Positions 26,899 to 39,232 of a DNA stretch of 64,000 bases are shown here, piece after piece. Under the pieces are notes generated by a model. It was not told where the DNA came from. It made no database searches and saw nothing but the letters and a program-made list of their open reading frames with translations. Location of the stretch: contig NZ_CAJZAH010000002.1 in assembly GCF_914271545.1 (NCBI RefSeq), positions 248,001 to 312,000 on the forward strand, given 5' to 3'. Both the position numbers and the translations under genes were made by a program. How positions within the stretch are numbered: the stretch's first letter is position 1; every line of letters starts with the position of its first letter. This DNA comes from Cupriavidus respiraculi. Its GTDB lineage: Bacteria > Pseudomonadota > Gammaproteobacteria > Burkholderiales > Burkholderiaceae.

Positions 26899-27851
26899 AG
26901 CCGCCGGCCACTCCTGTTCCGACCGCACTGGCCGCCGGGCCGACGCGCCGCGACCTGCTCACCGGCATCGGCCTGCTGGTGCTGGGCCAGTGGATCCTGA
27001 CCCTGCTCGACGCCACCGGCAAGACGCTGACCCAGCAGGGCCTGCCCGTGGTGGCGGTGGCCTGGATCCGCTATCTCGGCCACGTGGTGGCGATCTTCCT
27101 GCTGCTCGGACCGACCCGCTTCAAGGCGCAGAGCCGCCCCGCCCTCCCCGGCCTGCAATGGCTGCGCGGCGGCCTGATGCTGCTGTCCACGCTGGTGTTC
27201 TTCTCGGTGCTCAAGCTGATGCCGCTGGCGCAGGCCACCGCGCTGAACTTCTGCGCCCCGCTGTTCGTCGTGGCGCTGTCGCCCTGGCTGCTCGGCGAGC
27301 GGCCCAACGCCCACGCGCGGCTGAGCCGCTGGGGCGGCGTGCTGATCGGCTTCGCCGGCATGCTGGTGGTGGTGCGCCCGGGCGGGCAGCTCACGCCGCT
27401 GGGCGTGGGGCTTGGCCTGACATCGGCGCTGCTGTTCGCGCTGCTGCAGATGCTGACGCGGCGCGTGGCGGCCCACGATGCGCCGATGACCACGCTGATC
27501 CAGAGCGGCATCACCGGCGCGTGCCTGACCACGCTGCTGGTGCCGTTCTTCTGGTTCGAGGCAATGCCCACTGCCCTGCAATGCGCGCTGCTGCTGTCGG
27601 CGGGCATCACCGGCTCCGTGGGCCACTACTTCGTGATCCGCGCCTTCCAGTACGCGGATGCCTCGTTCCTCAGTCCATTCCTGTACCTGCAGATCATCTC
27701 GGCCACCACCGTCGGCTATCTGGCCTTCGGGCAGCTGCCCGACTGGACCACCGCGCTCGGCATTGCCGTGATCTGCGTGGGCGGGGTCTGCGTGGCGGGC
27801 GGCGAGTCGGTGATGCGTGCGGTAGCGCGCGCATTCCGGCGCGCTCCGTAG
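26895..27851 (+). CDS. DMT-superfamily (EamA) transporter
   Basis: A 318-aa inner-membrane protein with ten predicted membrane segments in two EamA repeats (first about residues 20-150, second about 165-305), including LMLLSTLVFFSVLKLMPLAQATALNF at the end of repeat one and YADASFLSPFLYLQIISATTVGY in repeat two. EamA proteins usually export amino acids or related metabolites. The ATG at 26895 overlaps the NAD(P)HX enzyme stop by 4 nt. It is the last gene of the amidase-TRAP operon and could release a by-product of the pathway; substrate not known. Confidence 0.9.
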   Translation: MKPPATPVPTALAAGPTRRDLLTGIGLLVLGQWILTLLDATGKTLTQQGLPVVAVAWIRYLGHVVAIFLLLGPTRFKAQSRPALPGLQWLRGGLMLLSTLVFFSVLKLMPLAQATALNFCAPLFVVALSPWLLGERPNAHARLSRWGGVLIGFAGMLVVVRPGGQLTPLGVGLGLTSALLFALLQMLTRRVAAHDAPMTTLIQSGITGACLTTLLVPFFWFEAMPTALQCALLLSAGITGSVGHYFVIRAFQYADASFLSPFLYLQIISATTVGYLAFGQLPDWTTALGIAVICVGGVCVAGGESVMRAVARAFRRAP

Positions 27852-27914
27852 GCGCGGCCGCAAAGCAACCCAATGTCGGCGTCCATCCGATAGAGACAGC
27901 CTAAAGTGCCGGGC

Positions 27915-27920
27915 TATACT
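27915..27920 (+). promoter_or_regulatory. Candidate -10 box for pgi
   Basis: TATACT (5 of 6 to consensus) lies 65 bp upstream of the pgi start in the 134-bp gap after the EamA gene. No convincing -35 is visible. Confidence 0.4.
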
Positions 27921-27985
27921 AGCGCGACGATGGTTAGCCAACGCGGCGCAAGGCCGCGGCACGACTGAGACCTACCCGACAGCGC

Positions 27986-29647
27986 ATGCCCACTGATCTC
28001 CACGCCTGGCACACCCTGCAGCAACACCACAGCGCGATCCGCGATCAGCATCTGCGCGACTGGTTCGCCCAGGAGGGCGGCCCCGATACCGGCAGCGCCC
28101 GCGCGGCCCGCTTTACCCTCGAGGCCGCGGGCCTCGTACTCGATTACTCCAAGAACCGCATTACGGCGCAGACCATGGACCTGCTGGTGCGCCTCGCCGA
28201 GGAAGCCGGCCTGCAGCGACGCCGCGAGGCCATGTTCGCCGGCGAGCATATCAACGCCACGGAAGACCGCGCCGTACTCCACGTGGCGCTGCGCGCGGCG
28301 CCGGATGCCGGCTTCCAGGTCGACGGCAAGCCCGTCATGCCCGGCGTGCACGATGTGCTGGCGCGCATGCGCGAGTTCTCGCAGCGCGTGCGCGGGGGCG
28401 AATGGACAGGCCATAGCGGCAAGACCATCACCGATGTGGTCAACCTGGGCATCGGCGGCTCCGACCTGGGTCCGCGCATGGTGTGCCGCGCGCTGGCCCA
28501 CCTGCCCACGGCCGCCACCGCCGGGGGCACGGCGCCCCGCGTGCATTTCGTGTCGAACGTGGACGGCACCGAGCTGGCGGAAACGCTGGCCGGGCTCGAT
28601 CCCGACCGCACCCTCGTCATCGTCTGCTCCAAGACCTTCACCACGCTGGAAACCATGGCCAACGCGCACAGCACGCGGCAGTGGTTTCTCGACCGTGGCG
28701 TGCCGGAGTCCGAACTGGCCCGGCATTTCGTCGCGGTCTCGACCAACCTCGACGCCGTGCGCGCCTTCGGCATCGATCCGGCCAACATGTTCGAGTTCTG
28801 GGACTGGATCGGCGGGCGCTTCTCGTTGTGGTCCTCGGTCGGACTGTCGATCACGCTGGCGCTGGGCTTCGAGGCCTTCGCCGAGCTGCTGGCCGGCGGC
28901 CGGGACATGGACGAGCATTTCCGCACCGCCCCGCTGGACCGCAACATGCCCGTGGTGCTCGGCATGCTCGGCGTCTGGTATCGCAACTTCTTCGGCCTGC
29001 CGACCAGTTGCATGGCGCCTTACGCGACCTCACTCGAACTGTTCCCTGCCTTCCTGCAGCAGCTGGAAATGGAGAGCAACGGCAAGTCGGTGCGGCGTGA
29101 CGGCTCGCCCGTGCGCACGCATACGTCGCCGGTGGTATGGGGCACGGCAGGCACCAACGGGCAACACGCGTACTTCCAGATGATCCACCAGGGCTCGCAG
29201 ATCGTGCCGGTGGACTTCGTCGCGCCGCTGACGCCGCCGCGGGGCCTGCCCGGCCATCACGCCAAGCTGCTGGCCAACTGCTTCGCCCAGGCCGAGGCCC
29301 TGATGCGCGGGCGCACGGACGAGGAAGTGCGCGCGGCCGGCATCACCGACGAGGCCCGCATCCCGCATCTGCGCTTCGAGGGCAATCGACCCAGCAATAC
29401 GATCCTGATGGAAGGCGTGACCGCCCGCGCGCTGGGGGCGCTGATCGCCCTGTACGAGCACCGCACGTTCGTGCAGGGCGTGGTGTGGGATATCAATTCG
29501 TTCGACCAGTGGGGTGTCGAACTCGGCAAGCTGCTGGCCAAGCCGATCGAGCAGGAACTGCGCGGCGGCGGTGGCGCCGCGCACGACGCCTCGACCAGCA
29601 CGCTGATCGCCCGTGCGCGCGCCGCGCTGGGCGGCGGACAAGGCTGA
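27986..29647 (+). CDS. pgi: Glucose-6-phosphate isomerase
   Basis: A 553-aa cytosolic enzyme interconverting glucose-6-phosphate and fructose-6-phosphate. Family signatures are present: [20 protein letters not shown] (PGI signature 1 region), the sugar-phosphate loop [34 protein letters not shown] containing the catalytic His/Gln region, and [18 protein letters not shown] with the conserved Lys near the C-terminus. Length is normal. It lies alone, with a TATACT -10 candidate upstream, and ends only 14 bp from the converging ABC ATPase gene with no terminator visible between them. Confidence 0.98.
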   Translation: MPTDLHAWHTLQQHHSAIRDQHLRDWFAQEGGPDTGSARAARFTLEAAGLVLDYSKNRITAQTMDLLVRLAEEAGLQRRREAMFAGEHINATEDRAVLHVALRAAPDAGFQVDGKPVMPGVHDVLARMREFSQRVRGGEWTGHSGKTITDVVNLGIGGSDLGPRMVCRALAHLPTAATAGGTAPRVHFVSNVDGTELAETLAGLDPDRTLVIVCSKTFTTLETMANAHSTRQWFLDRGVPESELARHFVAVSTNLDAVRAFGIDPANMFEFWDWIGGRFSLWSSVGLSITLALGFEAFAELLAGGRDMDEHFRTAPLDRNMPVVLGMLGVWYRNFFGLPTSCMAPYATSLELFPAFLQQLEMESNGKSVRRDGSPVRTHTSPVVWGTAGTNGQHAYFQMIHQGSQIVPVDFVAPLTPPRGLPGHHAKLLANCFAQAEALMRGRTDEEVRAAGITDEARIPHLRFEGNRPSNTILMEGVTARALGALIALYEHRTFVQGVVWDINSFDQWGVELGKLLAKPIEQELRGGGGAAHDASTSTLIARARAALGGGQG

Positions 29648-29661
29648 AGCGACCGCCCGTA

Positions 29662-30360
29662 CTACACCTCGGCGCCCATCCACTCGTCGCTGGCCACCTT
29701 GCCCGCGTCGATGGTCAGGATGCGGCCGCAGCGGGCCGCCACCGAGCGGTCATGCGTGACCAGCACCAGCGTCGAGCCGGCATCGCGGTTCAGTTCGAAC
29801 ATCAGCTCGATCACCGCCTCGCCGGTGGCCGTATCGAGGCTGCCGGTGGGCTCGTCCGCGAACAGCAGGTCGGGCCGGGCCACGAAGGCGCGCGCCAGCG
29901 CCACGCGCTGCTGCTCGCCGCCCGACAGCGTGCGGGGATAGTGCGACAGGCGCGCACCCAGCCCCACCCGCTCGAGCATGGCCTTGGCGCGCTCGCGCAC
30001 CCCGTCGGTCTCGCCGCGCAGCTCCAGCGGCAGCATCACGTTCTCGATGGCGGTCAGGTGCCCCACCAGCTGGAACGACTGGAAGACGAAGCCCACGTGC
30101 CTGCCGCGCAGCGCGGCGCGCTGGTCCTCGGTCAGCTTGAAGATGTCGTGCCCGTGCAGCGATACGGTGCCCGTGGAGGGCAGGTCCAGGCCCGCGAGCA
30201 GGCCCAGCAGCGTCGATTTGCCCGAGCCGGATGCGCCGACGATGGCCAGGGTCTCGCCCGGCGTGACGGAAAAGCTGACGTCATGCAGAATCGTCAGCGA
30301 ACCCGTCGCGTCGGCCACGGTCTTTCCCAAGGAGTCGACAGCAAGAATGGATGAAGACAT
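29662..30360 (-). CDS. ABC transporter ATP-binding protein (YbbA/LolD-like)
   Basis: A 232-aa ATPase with Walker A GASGSGKST (about residues 43-51), Q-loop GFVFQSFQLVGHLT, signature LSGGEQQRVALARA, Walker B LLFADEPTGSLD and H-loop VTHDRS. The MacB/LolD/YbbA subfamily normally pairs with an FtsX-type permease, but none is encoded adjacent: the next gene in its direction is pgi on the opposite strand. It is head to head with the TesA-like gene, as ybbA and tesA are in E. coli, and the two start codons overlap here. No ribosome site is obvious. Confidence 0.9.
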   Translation of the reverse strand: MSSSILAVDSLGKTVADATGSLTILHDVSFSVTPGETLAIVGASGSGKSTLLGLLAGLDLPSTGTVSLHGHDIFKLTEDQRAALRGRHVGFVFQSFQLVGHLTAIENVMLPLELRGETDGVRERAKAMLERVGLGARLSHYPRTLSGGEQQRVALARAFVARPDLLFADEPTGSLDTATGEAVIELMFELNRDAGSTLVLVTHDRSVAARCGRILTIDAGKVASDEWMGAEV

Positions 30361-31033
30361 GAGCAAACGTATCCGGTGCGGAATCTGGAAGAAAATGGCG
30401 AACGCCTGGCGCGGTCTGGTATTGACCGCGATTGTCGGCATGGCGTTCCCCGCGGCGGCCCAGGCGGCGCAGACCATCCTGGTGCTGGGCGACAGCCTGT
30501 CGGCGGAATACGGCATCGCGCGCGACGCGGGGTGGGTCAAGCTGCTGGAAAAGCGCCTGCGTGAAGAGCGGCTCGATTATAACGTCGTCAATGCGAGCAT
30601 CAGCGGCGAAACCACGGTGGGCGGCAAGACACGCCTGCCCGACCTGCTCAAGCGCCACCGTCCCGCCATCGTGGTGGTCGAGCTGGGCGCCAACGACGCG
30701 CTGCGCGGACTGCCGCTGAAGACCACCGAAACCAATCTGCGCGGCATCGTCACCAGCGCCACCGACGCCAGGGCGCGCGTGCTGCTGGTGGGCATGCGCA
30801 TCCCCCCCAACTACGGCCAGGACTACGCCGAGCGCTTCCACGGCCTGTACGGCAAGCTGGCCGAAGAATACCGGCTGCGGCTGGTGCCCTTCTTCCTCGA
30901 CAAGGTCATCGAGAAGCCCGAGTGGTTCCAGCAGGACCGCATCCACCCGACGGCAGAGGCGCAGCGCACGCTGCTGGACAATGTGTGGCCGCAGCTGAAG
31001 CCGCTGCTGACGCCGGCGGCCAAGCGCGGCTGA
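30359..31033 (+). CDS. tesA: Arylesterase / acyl-CoA thioesterase I-like GDSL hydrolase (TesA)
   Basis: A 224-aa GDSL/SGNH hydrolase with a signal peptide (n-region basic, core RGLVLTAIVGMAF, cleavage near AQA-A). The catalytic blocks are GDSLSAEYG (Ser46), the oxyanion Gly and Asn in GANDALRG, and DRIHPTAEAQ (Asp and His). TesA-type enzymes act in the periplasm on thioesters, lysophospholipids and aryl esters. Start choice is open: ATG at 30347 (aaggag 12 nt upstream), 30359 or 30395 (ggaag 5 nt upstream). It is divergent from the YbbA-like ATPase with overlapping starts. Confidence 0.9.
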   Translation: MSKRIRCGIWKKMANAWRGLVLTAIVGMAFPAAAQAAQTILVLGDSLSAEYGIARDAGWVKLLEKRLREERLDYNVVNASISGETTVGGKTRLPDLLKRHRPAIVVVELGANDALRGLPLKTTETNLRGIVTSATDARARVLLVGMRIPPNYGQDYAERFHGLYGKLAEEYRLRLVPFFLDKVIEKPEWFQQDRIHPTAEAQRTLLDNVWPQLKPLLTPAAKRG

Positions 31034-31088
31034 CGCAGCTGCCGCGTTGCGCGCAGGCGCAGGCGTCCGTAGGGACGACCAAGCGCCC

Positions 31089-32339
31089 CTACTGCACCAG
31101 GCAGCTTTCCCGCGACAGCCGGCGCGCCCCAGGATAGTGGGTGCGCCTCGTCGCGGCTCCCTGCGCGGCCAGCAGCATGGCCATCTGCTCGTCGCCGCGC
31201 TCCACCGCGATATCGAGCACGGTGCCGCCATTGGCATCGGCAGCGCACGCATCGGCGCCCAGCGCGAGCAGCAGGTGAACCAGCTCGCGGCTGCCGGCGG
31301 CCACCGCCAGCGGCATCGCCTCGCGCATCGTGCGCGCATCCAGCCTGCCGCTGTACTCCAGGACCGCAAAGGCGAGTTGCGGCGCGCCGTTTCGCAGCGC
31401 CGCCAGCAACGCCGCGCCAAGATCGGCGTCATGCCAGGCCGGACGACGGCGCGCCGCGAGAACCACCGCCATCGCCTCCGGCACCGCGCCCATCGCCGCC
31501 ACGTGCAGCACGGTCTGCGGCCGCTCGAACCAGCGCGCGGGCGGACGGTGCGGCTGCGCGGGTTCGGCACCCCAGGCGATCAGCAGCCGTGTCACCGCGG
31601 CGCTGGTAAGCCCGCACATCAGCGCGGAGACCTTGATGCCGGTGCGCCGGCAGTGGCAGATCGCGTTGACCTCGGCGCCCCGCTCCAGCAGCCACGCCAC
31701 CAGGTCGGCGCGGCCGGCCTCCGCCGCACGCATCAGCACCGTCATGCCGCGCCCGTCCGCCGCGTTGACCCCGCCCAGTTCCATCACGTGATGCGTCAGG
31801 GTGCGCAGGGCGCCGCCATCCAGCGCCTCCGCGTAACCCACCCAGCGCAGACCGCTGGGGCCCTGCCCCCAATCCTCGCAACGTTCGAGCAGGTGGATGT
31901 CGGCGATCAATCCGTCCACCACCGCGGCCGATCCGTAGCGGCGCGCGCATTCCAGCGCGCCGCGGCCCTGGCGGTCGGCGCGGTCCGCGAGCGCGAGGCC
32001 GCCGGCGGACAATAGCGCGCTGACCGTGTCCGGCTGACCGGGGGCCCGCGCGACCGCGAGATGCAGGGCGGTATTGCCATCGCCATTGGCGCGCAGCGGA
32101 TCGGCTCCGGCTTGCAGCAGCGCGCGCACGAAGGCGGCGCTGGCGCCGGCATGCACGGCAAGATGCAACGCGCCATTGCCCTTTCCATCGACCGCGTGGG
32201 CCAGGCTTGGCACACGCGCAAGCAGCGTGCGCGCGCCGTCCTCGTCGCGGTCGGTCAGCGCCCTGGACAACGCCGGCAGCGGGTTGGTCGGCATGCCCTG
32301 ACCGGCAGAGGGCGTTGGCGGATGTCCACTGATTCGCAT
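31089..32339 (-). CDS. Ankyrin-repeat protein
   Basis: A 416-aa protein built of degenerate ankyrin repeats, for example GNGALHLAVHAGASAAFVRA, GNTALHLAVARAPGQPDTVSAL, GMTVLMRAAEAGRADLVAWL and GGTVLDIAVERGDEQMAMLL, with weaker copies between. There is no signal peptide or membrane segment, so it is probably cytosolic. The central stretch (about residues 160-190, RCEDWGQGPSGLRWVGYAEAL) breaks the repeat rhythm. It could start at the ATG at 32339 or at 32294; both lack a strong ribosome site. The binding partner is unknown. It converges with tesA and follows ppiD on the same strand, but a terminator separates it from ppiD. Confidence 0.88.
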   Translation of the reverse strand: MRISGHPPTPSAGQGMPTNPLPALSRALTDRDEDGARTLLARVPSLAHAVDGKGNGALHLAVHAGASAAFVRALLQAGADPLRANGDGNTALHLAVARAPGQPDTVSALLSAGGLALADRADRQGRGALECARRYGSAAVVDGLIADIHLLERCEDWGQGPSGLRWVGYAEALDGGALRTLTHHVMELGGVNAADGRGMTVLMRAAEAGRADLVAWLLERGAEVNAICHCRRTGIKVSALMCGLTSAAVTRLLIAWGAEPAQPHRPPARWFERPQTVLHVAAMGAVPEAMAVVLAARRRPAWHDADLGAALLAALRNGAPQLAFAVLEYSGRLDARTMREAMPLAVAAGSRELVHLLLALGADACAADANGGTVLDIAVERGDEQMAMLLAAQGAATRRTHYPGARRLSRESCLVQ

Positions 32340-32472
32340 GCGATCGGTTCCGTTTATTGCCGCGCCAGCGGCGGGAGCAGGCGGCCAGCCTAGCGAGCCG
32401 ATCGTTCAGTGTCTGTTACGCGGATGGCACCAATGTAGGAAATGGGAGCGCGGGAGAAACCGGGCGGCCATG

Positions 32473-32515
32473 GAAAAACACCCCAGGGCGGGACCGAAGT
32501 CCCGCGCCTGGGGTG
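32473..32515 (-). terminator. Rho-independent terminator of ppiD
   Basis: On the minus strand, a long stem (caccccaggcgcggga / tcccgccctggggtg, one bulge) with loop cttcgg-type apex is followed by a U-tract (poly-A 32474-32478 on the plus strand), about 50 bp after the ppiD stop. Confidence 0.85.
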
Positions 32516-32562
32516 CCACGGGACGGCGCGTACCGCTTGCGCCGTCATGGTGCCGCGGCGGT

Positions 32563-34500
32563 TCAGCCCGCCGGCGCCTGCTCCGGCGTGGCGGCAGGCT
32601 TCAGGACCTCGACCTTCGACCGGTCCTTCAGGCTTTCGTAGTAGGCCTCCAGTTCGCTCTGACCGGCAAGCTGCGACAGTTGCTGCTGCTCCGCCTGGCG
32701 CTGCGCGGCATCGGTGGCGGCGGCAGGCTGGCTCACCTTGGCGATGCGGTAGATGGCATAGCCGTCGGCGCCGAGGTCCACGCCAACCATCGCCGGCAGC
32801 TTGGTCGCGTCGGCACGCATGATGGCCTCCACGGCCTTCGGCGCGACGCCATCGGCCTTGCTGCGCGACACGGTGGTCGACGCGCCGAACCGCTCGGCGT
32901 TCGCGTTCTGCTTCAGCGCGGCCAGGCGCGCCTCGCCATCCTTCCTGGCAAGCTCCGCGGCCTGCTGGGCGATATACGCAGTGCGCACCTTGTCCTTCAC
33001 CTCGTCGAACTTGCGCACCGTGGCCGGACGATGTTCGACGATGCGCGCCGCCACCAGCGTGTTCGGGCCCACCTGCACCGCCTCGGTGTTGCGCTTGTTC
33101 TTGAGCGAGTCGTCGCTGAACAGCGCCGCCAGCACCTTCTCGTTGTTCAGCGGATTGCCGGCGCCCAGCGCGGGGTTGGGCTGGCGGGTCACGTTGTCGG
33201 CGGTCTGGATCACCAGCTTGAAGCGATCGGCGGCCGGCTTGAGGCTGTCGGGCTGCTCGTAGACGACGTTGCCGAACGCGTCCGCCGTTTCCGCGTACTT
33301 CTTGGCCGCCAGCTGTTTGCGCAGTTCGGCTTCCAGTTCCGTCTTCACGGCCTCGAGCGGCTGCGTTTCGGCGGCCTTGATGCCGGTCAGCTTGATGATG
33401 TGATAGCCGTAGTCGGTTTCGACCACATTGCTGATCTCGCCATCCTGGAGCGCGTACATCGCGTCCTCGAACGGCTTGACCAGCGCGCCGCGGCCCATGA
33501 AGCCCAGGTCGCCGCCCTTCTCCGCCGAGCCCGGATCCTGCGACTGCTTGCCCGCCACGTCGGCGAAGGTGTTGGGCTGCTTGCGCAGTTCCTCCAGCAG
33601 CTTCGTCGCCTTGTCCTTGGCTGCCTGGCGTTCCGCGGCCGGACCGTCCTTGGGCGCGGCGATCAGGATATGGCTGGCACGGCGCTGCTCCTCGGTGCGG
33701 AAGCGCGCGATATTGCTTTCGTAGTAGGACTTGAGTTCTTCCGGCGTGACGGAGGTGGTCGCGGCAAGGGCGTCGCCCGACAGCACCAGGTATTCGACCT
33801 TGGCCTGCTCGGGCACGGCGAAGTCGCGCTGATGGCTTTCGTAGTACGCCTTCAGCGCGGCCTCGTCGGCGTTGACCTTGCCGGCGAAGTCCGCCGGCTT
33901 GATGACCAGGCCCTGCACTTCACGCTGCTGGTCGCGCACGGCGATCAGGCGATCGAGCAGCGACTTCGGCATGAATGCCGTGGCGCCGACCGCCTGGCCC
34001 AGTTGCTGGGTAGCGAGGTCGAAGCGCATGCGCGCATCGAACTGCTCGGGCGTCATGCCCTGCGCGGCCAGCAGTTCCAGATAGGCCTTGTCGTCGATGC
34101 CGCCGTCCGCCTTGCGCGGCAGCTGCGCGATTGCCGGAATGCTGCTGATGGCCTCGTACAGCCGTTCGTTGGACACCGTCAGATGCTCGCGCTCGACTTC
34201 GGCGGCGACCACGCGTTGCAGGATCAGCTGGTCCAGCACGGCCTGGCGCGCCTGCGGACCCTCGAACTGGCGCGGATCGTAGCTCGCCCCCAGTACCTGC
34301 CGCATGCGCTCGGACTGGTCGCGCAGCACGTTGTCCACTTCGGTCACGGTGATGGTGCGGCCGTCGACCTTGGCGGCGTCGAGCGAGCTGTCCATGAAGC
34401 GCGAATAGCTTTCCACGCCGAAGAATACAAACGACGGGAAAACGAGCACCAGCAGGATCAGAAGCATCAGGCGCCGGTTATTGCGAACGAAATCAAGCAT
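32563..34500 (-). CDS. ppiD: Peptidyl-prolyl isomerase D, periplasmic folding chaperone
   Basis: A 645-aa membrane-anchored chaperone for outer-membrane and periplasmic proteins near the Sec translocon. A single membrane anchor sits at residues about 11-30 (LMLLILLVLVFPSFVFFGV), followed by a SurA-like N-terminal chaperone region, a parvulin domain (about 273-370, RASHILIAAP ... GGDLGFMGRGALVKPFEDA ... GYHIIKLTGI) and a C-terminal chaperone region. The ATG at 34500 is chosen because it directly precedes the anchor; the frame stays open upstream without similarity. It follows the lon-tRNA block, as in many proteobacteria. Confidence 0.95.
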   Translation of the reverse strand: MLDFVRNNRRLMLLILLVLVFPSFVFFGVESYSRFMDSSLDAAKVDGRTITVTEVDNVLRDQSERMRQVLGASYDPRQFEGPQARQAVLDQLILQRVVAAEVEREHLTVSNERLYEAISSIPAIAQLPRKADGGIDDKAYLELLAAQGMTPEQFDARMRFDLATQQLGQAVGATAFMPKSLLDRLIAVRDQQREVQGLVIKPADFAGKVNADEAALKAYYESHQRDFAVPEQAKVEYLVLSGDALAATTSVTPEELKSYYESNIARFRTEEQRRASHILIAAPKDGPAAERQAAKDKATKLLEELRKQPNTFADVAGKQSQDPGSAEKGGDLGFMGRGALVKPFEDAMYALQDGEISNVVETDYGYHIIKLTGIKAAETQPLEAVKTELEAELRKQLAAKKYAETADAFGNVVYEQPDSLKPAADRFKLVIQTADNVTRQPNPALGAGNPLNNEKVLAALFSDDSLKNKRNTEAVQVGPNTLVAARIVEHRPATVRKFDEVKDKVRTAYIAQQAAELARKDGEARLAALKQNANAERFGASTTVSRSKADGVAPKAVEAIMRADATKLPAMVGVDLGADGYAIYRIAKVSQPAAATDAAQRQAEQQQLSQLAGQSELEAYYESLKDRSKVEVLKPAATPEQAPAG

Positions 34501-34603
34501 GCTGGGTGGGGAGAAGAATTGGTCCGGAGACAAACCACGGATTCTATCAGGCACGGCCAGTCCGGCACGAAATTCGGGGTCGTGAGGATGAGGGGGGAAG
34601 CGC

Positions 34604-34631
34604 AAACAAAAACGCCTGCTTGCGCAGGCGA
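34604..34631 (-). terminator. Rho-independent terminator of the tRNA-Val/tRNA-Asp unit
   Basis: On the minus strand, directly after tRNA-Asp, cgcctgc / gcaggcg (7-bp stem, 4-nt loop) is followed by UUUUUG. It separates the tRNAs from ppiD, so ppiD needs its own promoter in the roughly 100 bp that remain. Confidence 0.9.
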
Positions 34632-34638
34632 TTTTATT

Positions 34639-34715
34639 TGGCGGAGTGGACGGGACTCGAACCCGCGACCCCCGGCGTGACAGGCCGGTATTCTAACCGA
34701 CTGAACTACCACTCC
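34639..34715 (-). tRNA. tRNA-Asp (GTC)
   Basis: A 77-nt cloverleaf on the minus strand with acceptor stem ggagtgg / ccactcc, D-loop agttcagtcggttagaa, anticodon loop ctgtcac (GTC), T-loop ggttcgagtcc and encoded CCA. Confidence 0.97.
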
Positions 34716-34787
34716 GATGTCGGCACGCTTCGGCCGGAATACGGCCATTCGACGATGCGGCGCCCGGGTGTTCGTTGCGATGGGGAG

Positions 34788-34863
34788 TGGTGGGTGCTGA
34801 GGGGTTCGAACCCCCGACCTACGCCTTGTAAGGGCGCCGCTCTACCAACTGAGCTAAGCACCC
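34788..34863 (-). tRNA. tRNA-Val (TAC)
   Basis: A 76-nt cloverleaf on the minus strand with acceptor gggtgct / agcaccc, D-arm gctcagttggtagagc, anticodon loop cttacaa (TAC), T-arm gggggttcgaacccc and encoded CCA. It lies 72 bp upstream of tRNA-Asp, probably in one transcript. Confidence 0.97.
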
Positions 34864-34944
34864 GCTCGACATCGCAGCACCTTGCAGGCTGCATCGCCGC
34901 GCACGTATCAGAGAAATTACTGCCGTTTGCGTTGCGAGGCCGCG

Positions 34945-34974
34945 ATTGTAATACGGGCTTTGTCGGTTTGCCAA
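34945..34974 (-). promoter_or_regulatory. Sigma-70 promoter for the tRNA-Val/tRNA-Asp unit
   Basis: On the minus strand TTGGCA (34969-34974), an 18-bp spacer and TACAAT (34945-34950): five of six bases match consensus in each box. It starts about 80 bp upstream of tRNA-Val, leaving room for a 5' leader removed by processing. Confidence 0.75.
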
Positions 34975-34994
34975 GGCACGAATTCGCGACCCGC

Positions 34995-35030
34995 AAAAAA
35001 AAAACCGCAGGGTGCGACCCCTGCGGTTTT
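34995..35030 (-). terminator. Rho-independent terminator of lon
   Basis: On the minus strand aaaaccgcagggg / cccctgcggtttt-type stem with a short loop is followed by a run of U (poly-A 34995-35004 on plus), about 30 bp past the lon stop. Confidence 0.93.
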
Positions 35031-35058
35031 GTGCGACCGGCCTGCGGACGCAGCGACC

Positions 35059-37473
<2,415 letters not shown>

Positions 37474-37501
37474 CAGTTTCCCCAGTCAGTCATTTAAGGC
37501 G

Positions 37502-37530
37502 TAAATTGGGCCGCGGGAACCGATTACAAG
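37502..37530 (-). promoter_or_regulatory. Heat-shock (sigma-32, RpoH) type promoter of lon
   Basis: On the minus strand CTTGTAA (37524-37530), a 13-bp spacer and CCCAATTTA (37502-37510) closely resemble the sigma-32 consensus CTTGAAA-N(13-14)-CCCCATNTA. The predicted transcript start is about 20-25 nt upstream of the lon ATG, leaving just enough leader for the ribosome site. In E. coli lon is a classical RpoH target. Confidence 0.75.
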
Positions 37531-37637
37531 ATACCTATGACCTCGGTTCCTGCGCCGGCCAGTGCTTCGGCCGACACTTGCAAACCCTGCGCAAACAGCA
37601 TACCCGCGTTTCCTCCCCGTCGTCGGCCGAAATGAAG

Positions 37638-37667
37638 AAAAAAAGCCGCTCGCTTCTCGCGAACGGC
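37638..37667 (-). terminator. Rho-independent terminator of clpX
   Basis: On the minus strand gccgttcgc / gcgagcggc (9-bp stem with one G-U pair, 5-nt loop) followed by seven U. It begins about 50 bp past the clpX stop and separates clpX from lon. Confidence 0.92.
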
Positions 37668-37717
37668 CTCGGGACTTGGCTGCCGGCAGGCAATCGCCAA
37701 CTACGCCGGCGTTCGCA

Positions 37718-38992
<1,275 letters not shown>

Positions 38993-39062
38993 AAGAATCA
39001 GTCACATTAAGCAGGGTGCGTGCCGCGACACAGAAAGGGCCACGGCGATACGCTTGAAACGC

Positions 39063-39086
39063 ATCATACGCCAAAACCATTGGCGC
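39063..39086 (-). promoter_or_regulatory. Candidate clpX promoter with adjacent dyad
   Basis: On the minus strand TATGAT (39063-39068, 5 of 6 to the -10 consensus) lies 70 bp upstream of clpX. The inverted repeat cgccaa-tggtt-ttggcg occupies 39070-39086 just upstream of it, in the spacer, and could be an operator. No good -35 is visible. Confidence 0.4.
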
Positions 39087-39119
39087 GTCGGGCGGATACC
39101 CCGCCTGTGGGGCAAACGC

Positions 39120-39143
39120 AAAAACGAGGCGCGAGGCCTCGTT
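39120..39143 (-). terminator. Terminator after clpP
   Basis: On the minus strand aacgaggc / gcctcgtt (8-bp stem, 5-nt loop) followed by UUUUUG, about 90 bp past the clpP stop. Confidence 0.8.
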
Positions 39144-39232
39144 CGGGTGTAGGCTCGGTCGTTTGAGGCCGAATCGTTACCTGCGCGGGCAGCGCCCCCA
39201 GGGTGCAGGCACCTCGGAAGCGGCCCGTGCCA

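Noticed and set aside
34639-34863. The tRNA pair as an integrated-element attachment site
   Set aside because: No direct repeat of the tRNA 3' end, integrase or foreign genes nearby.
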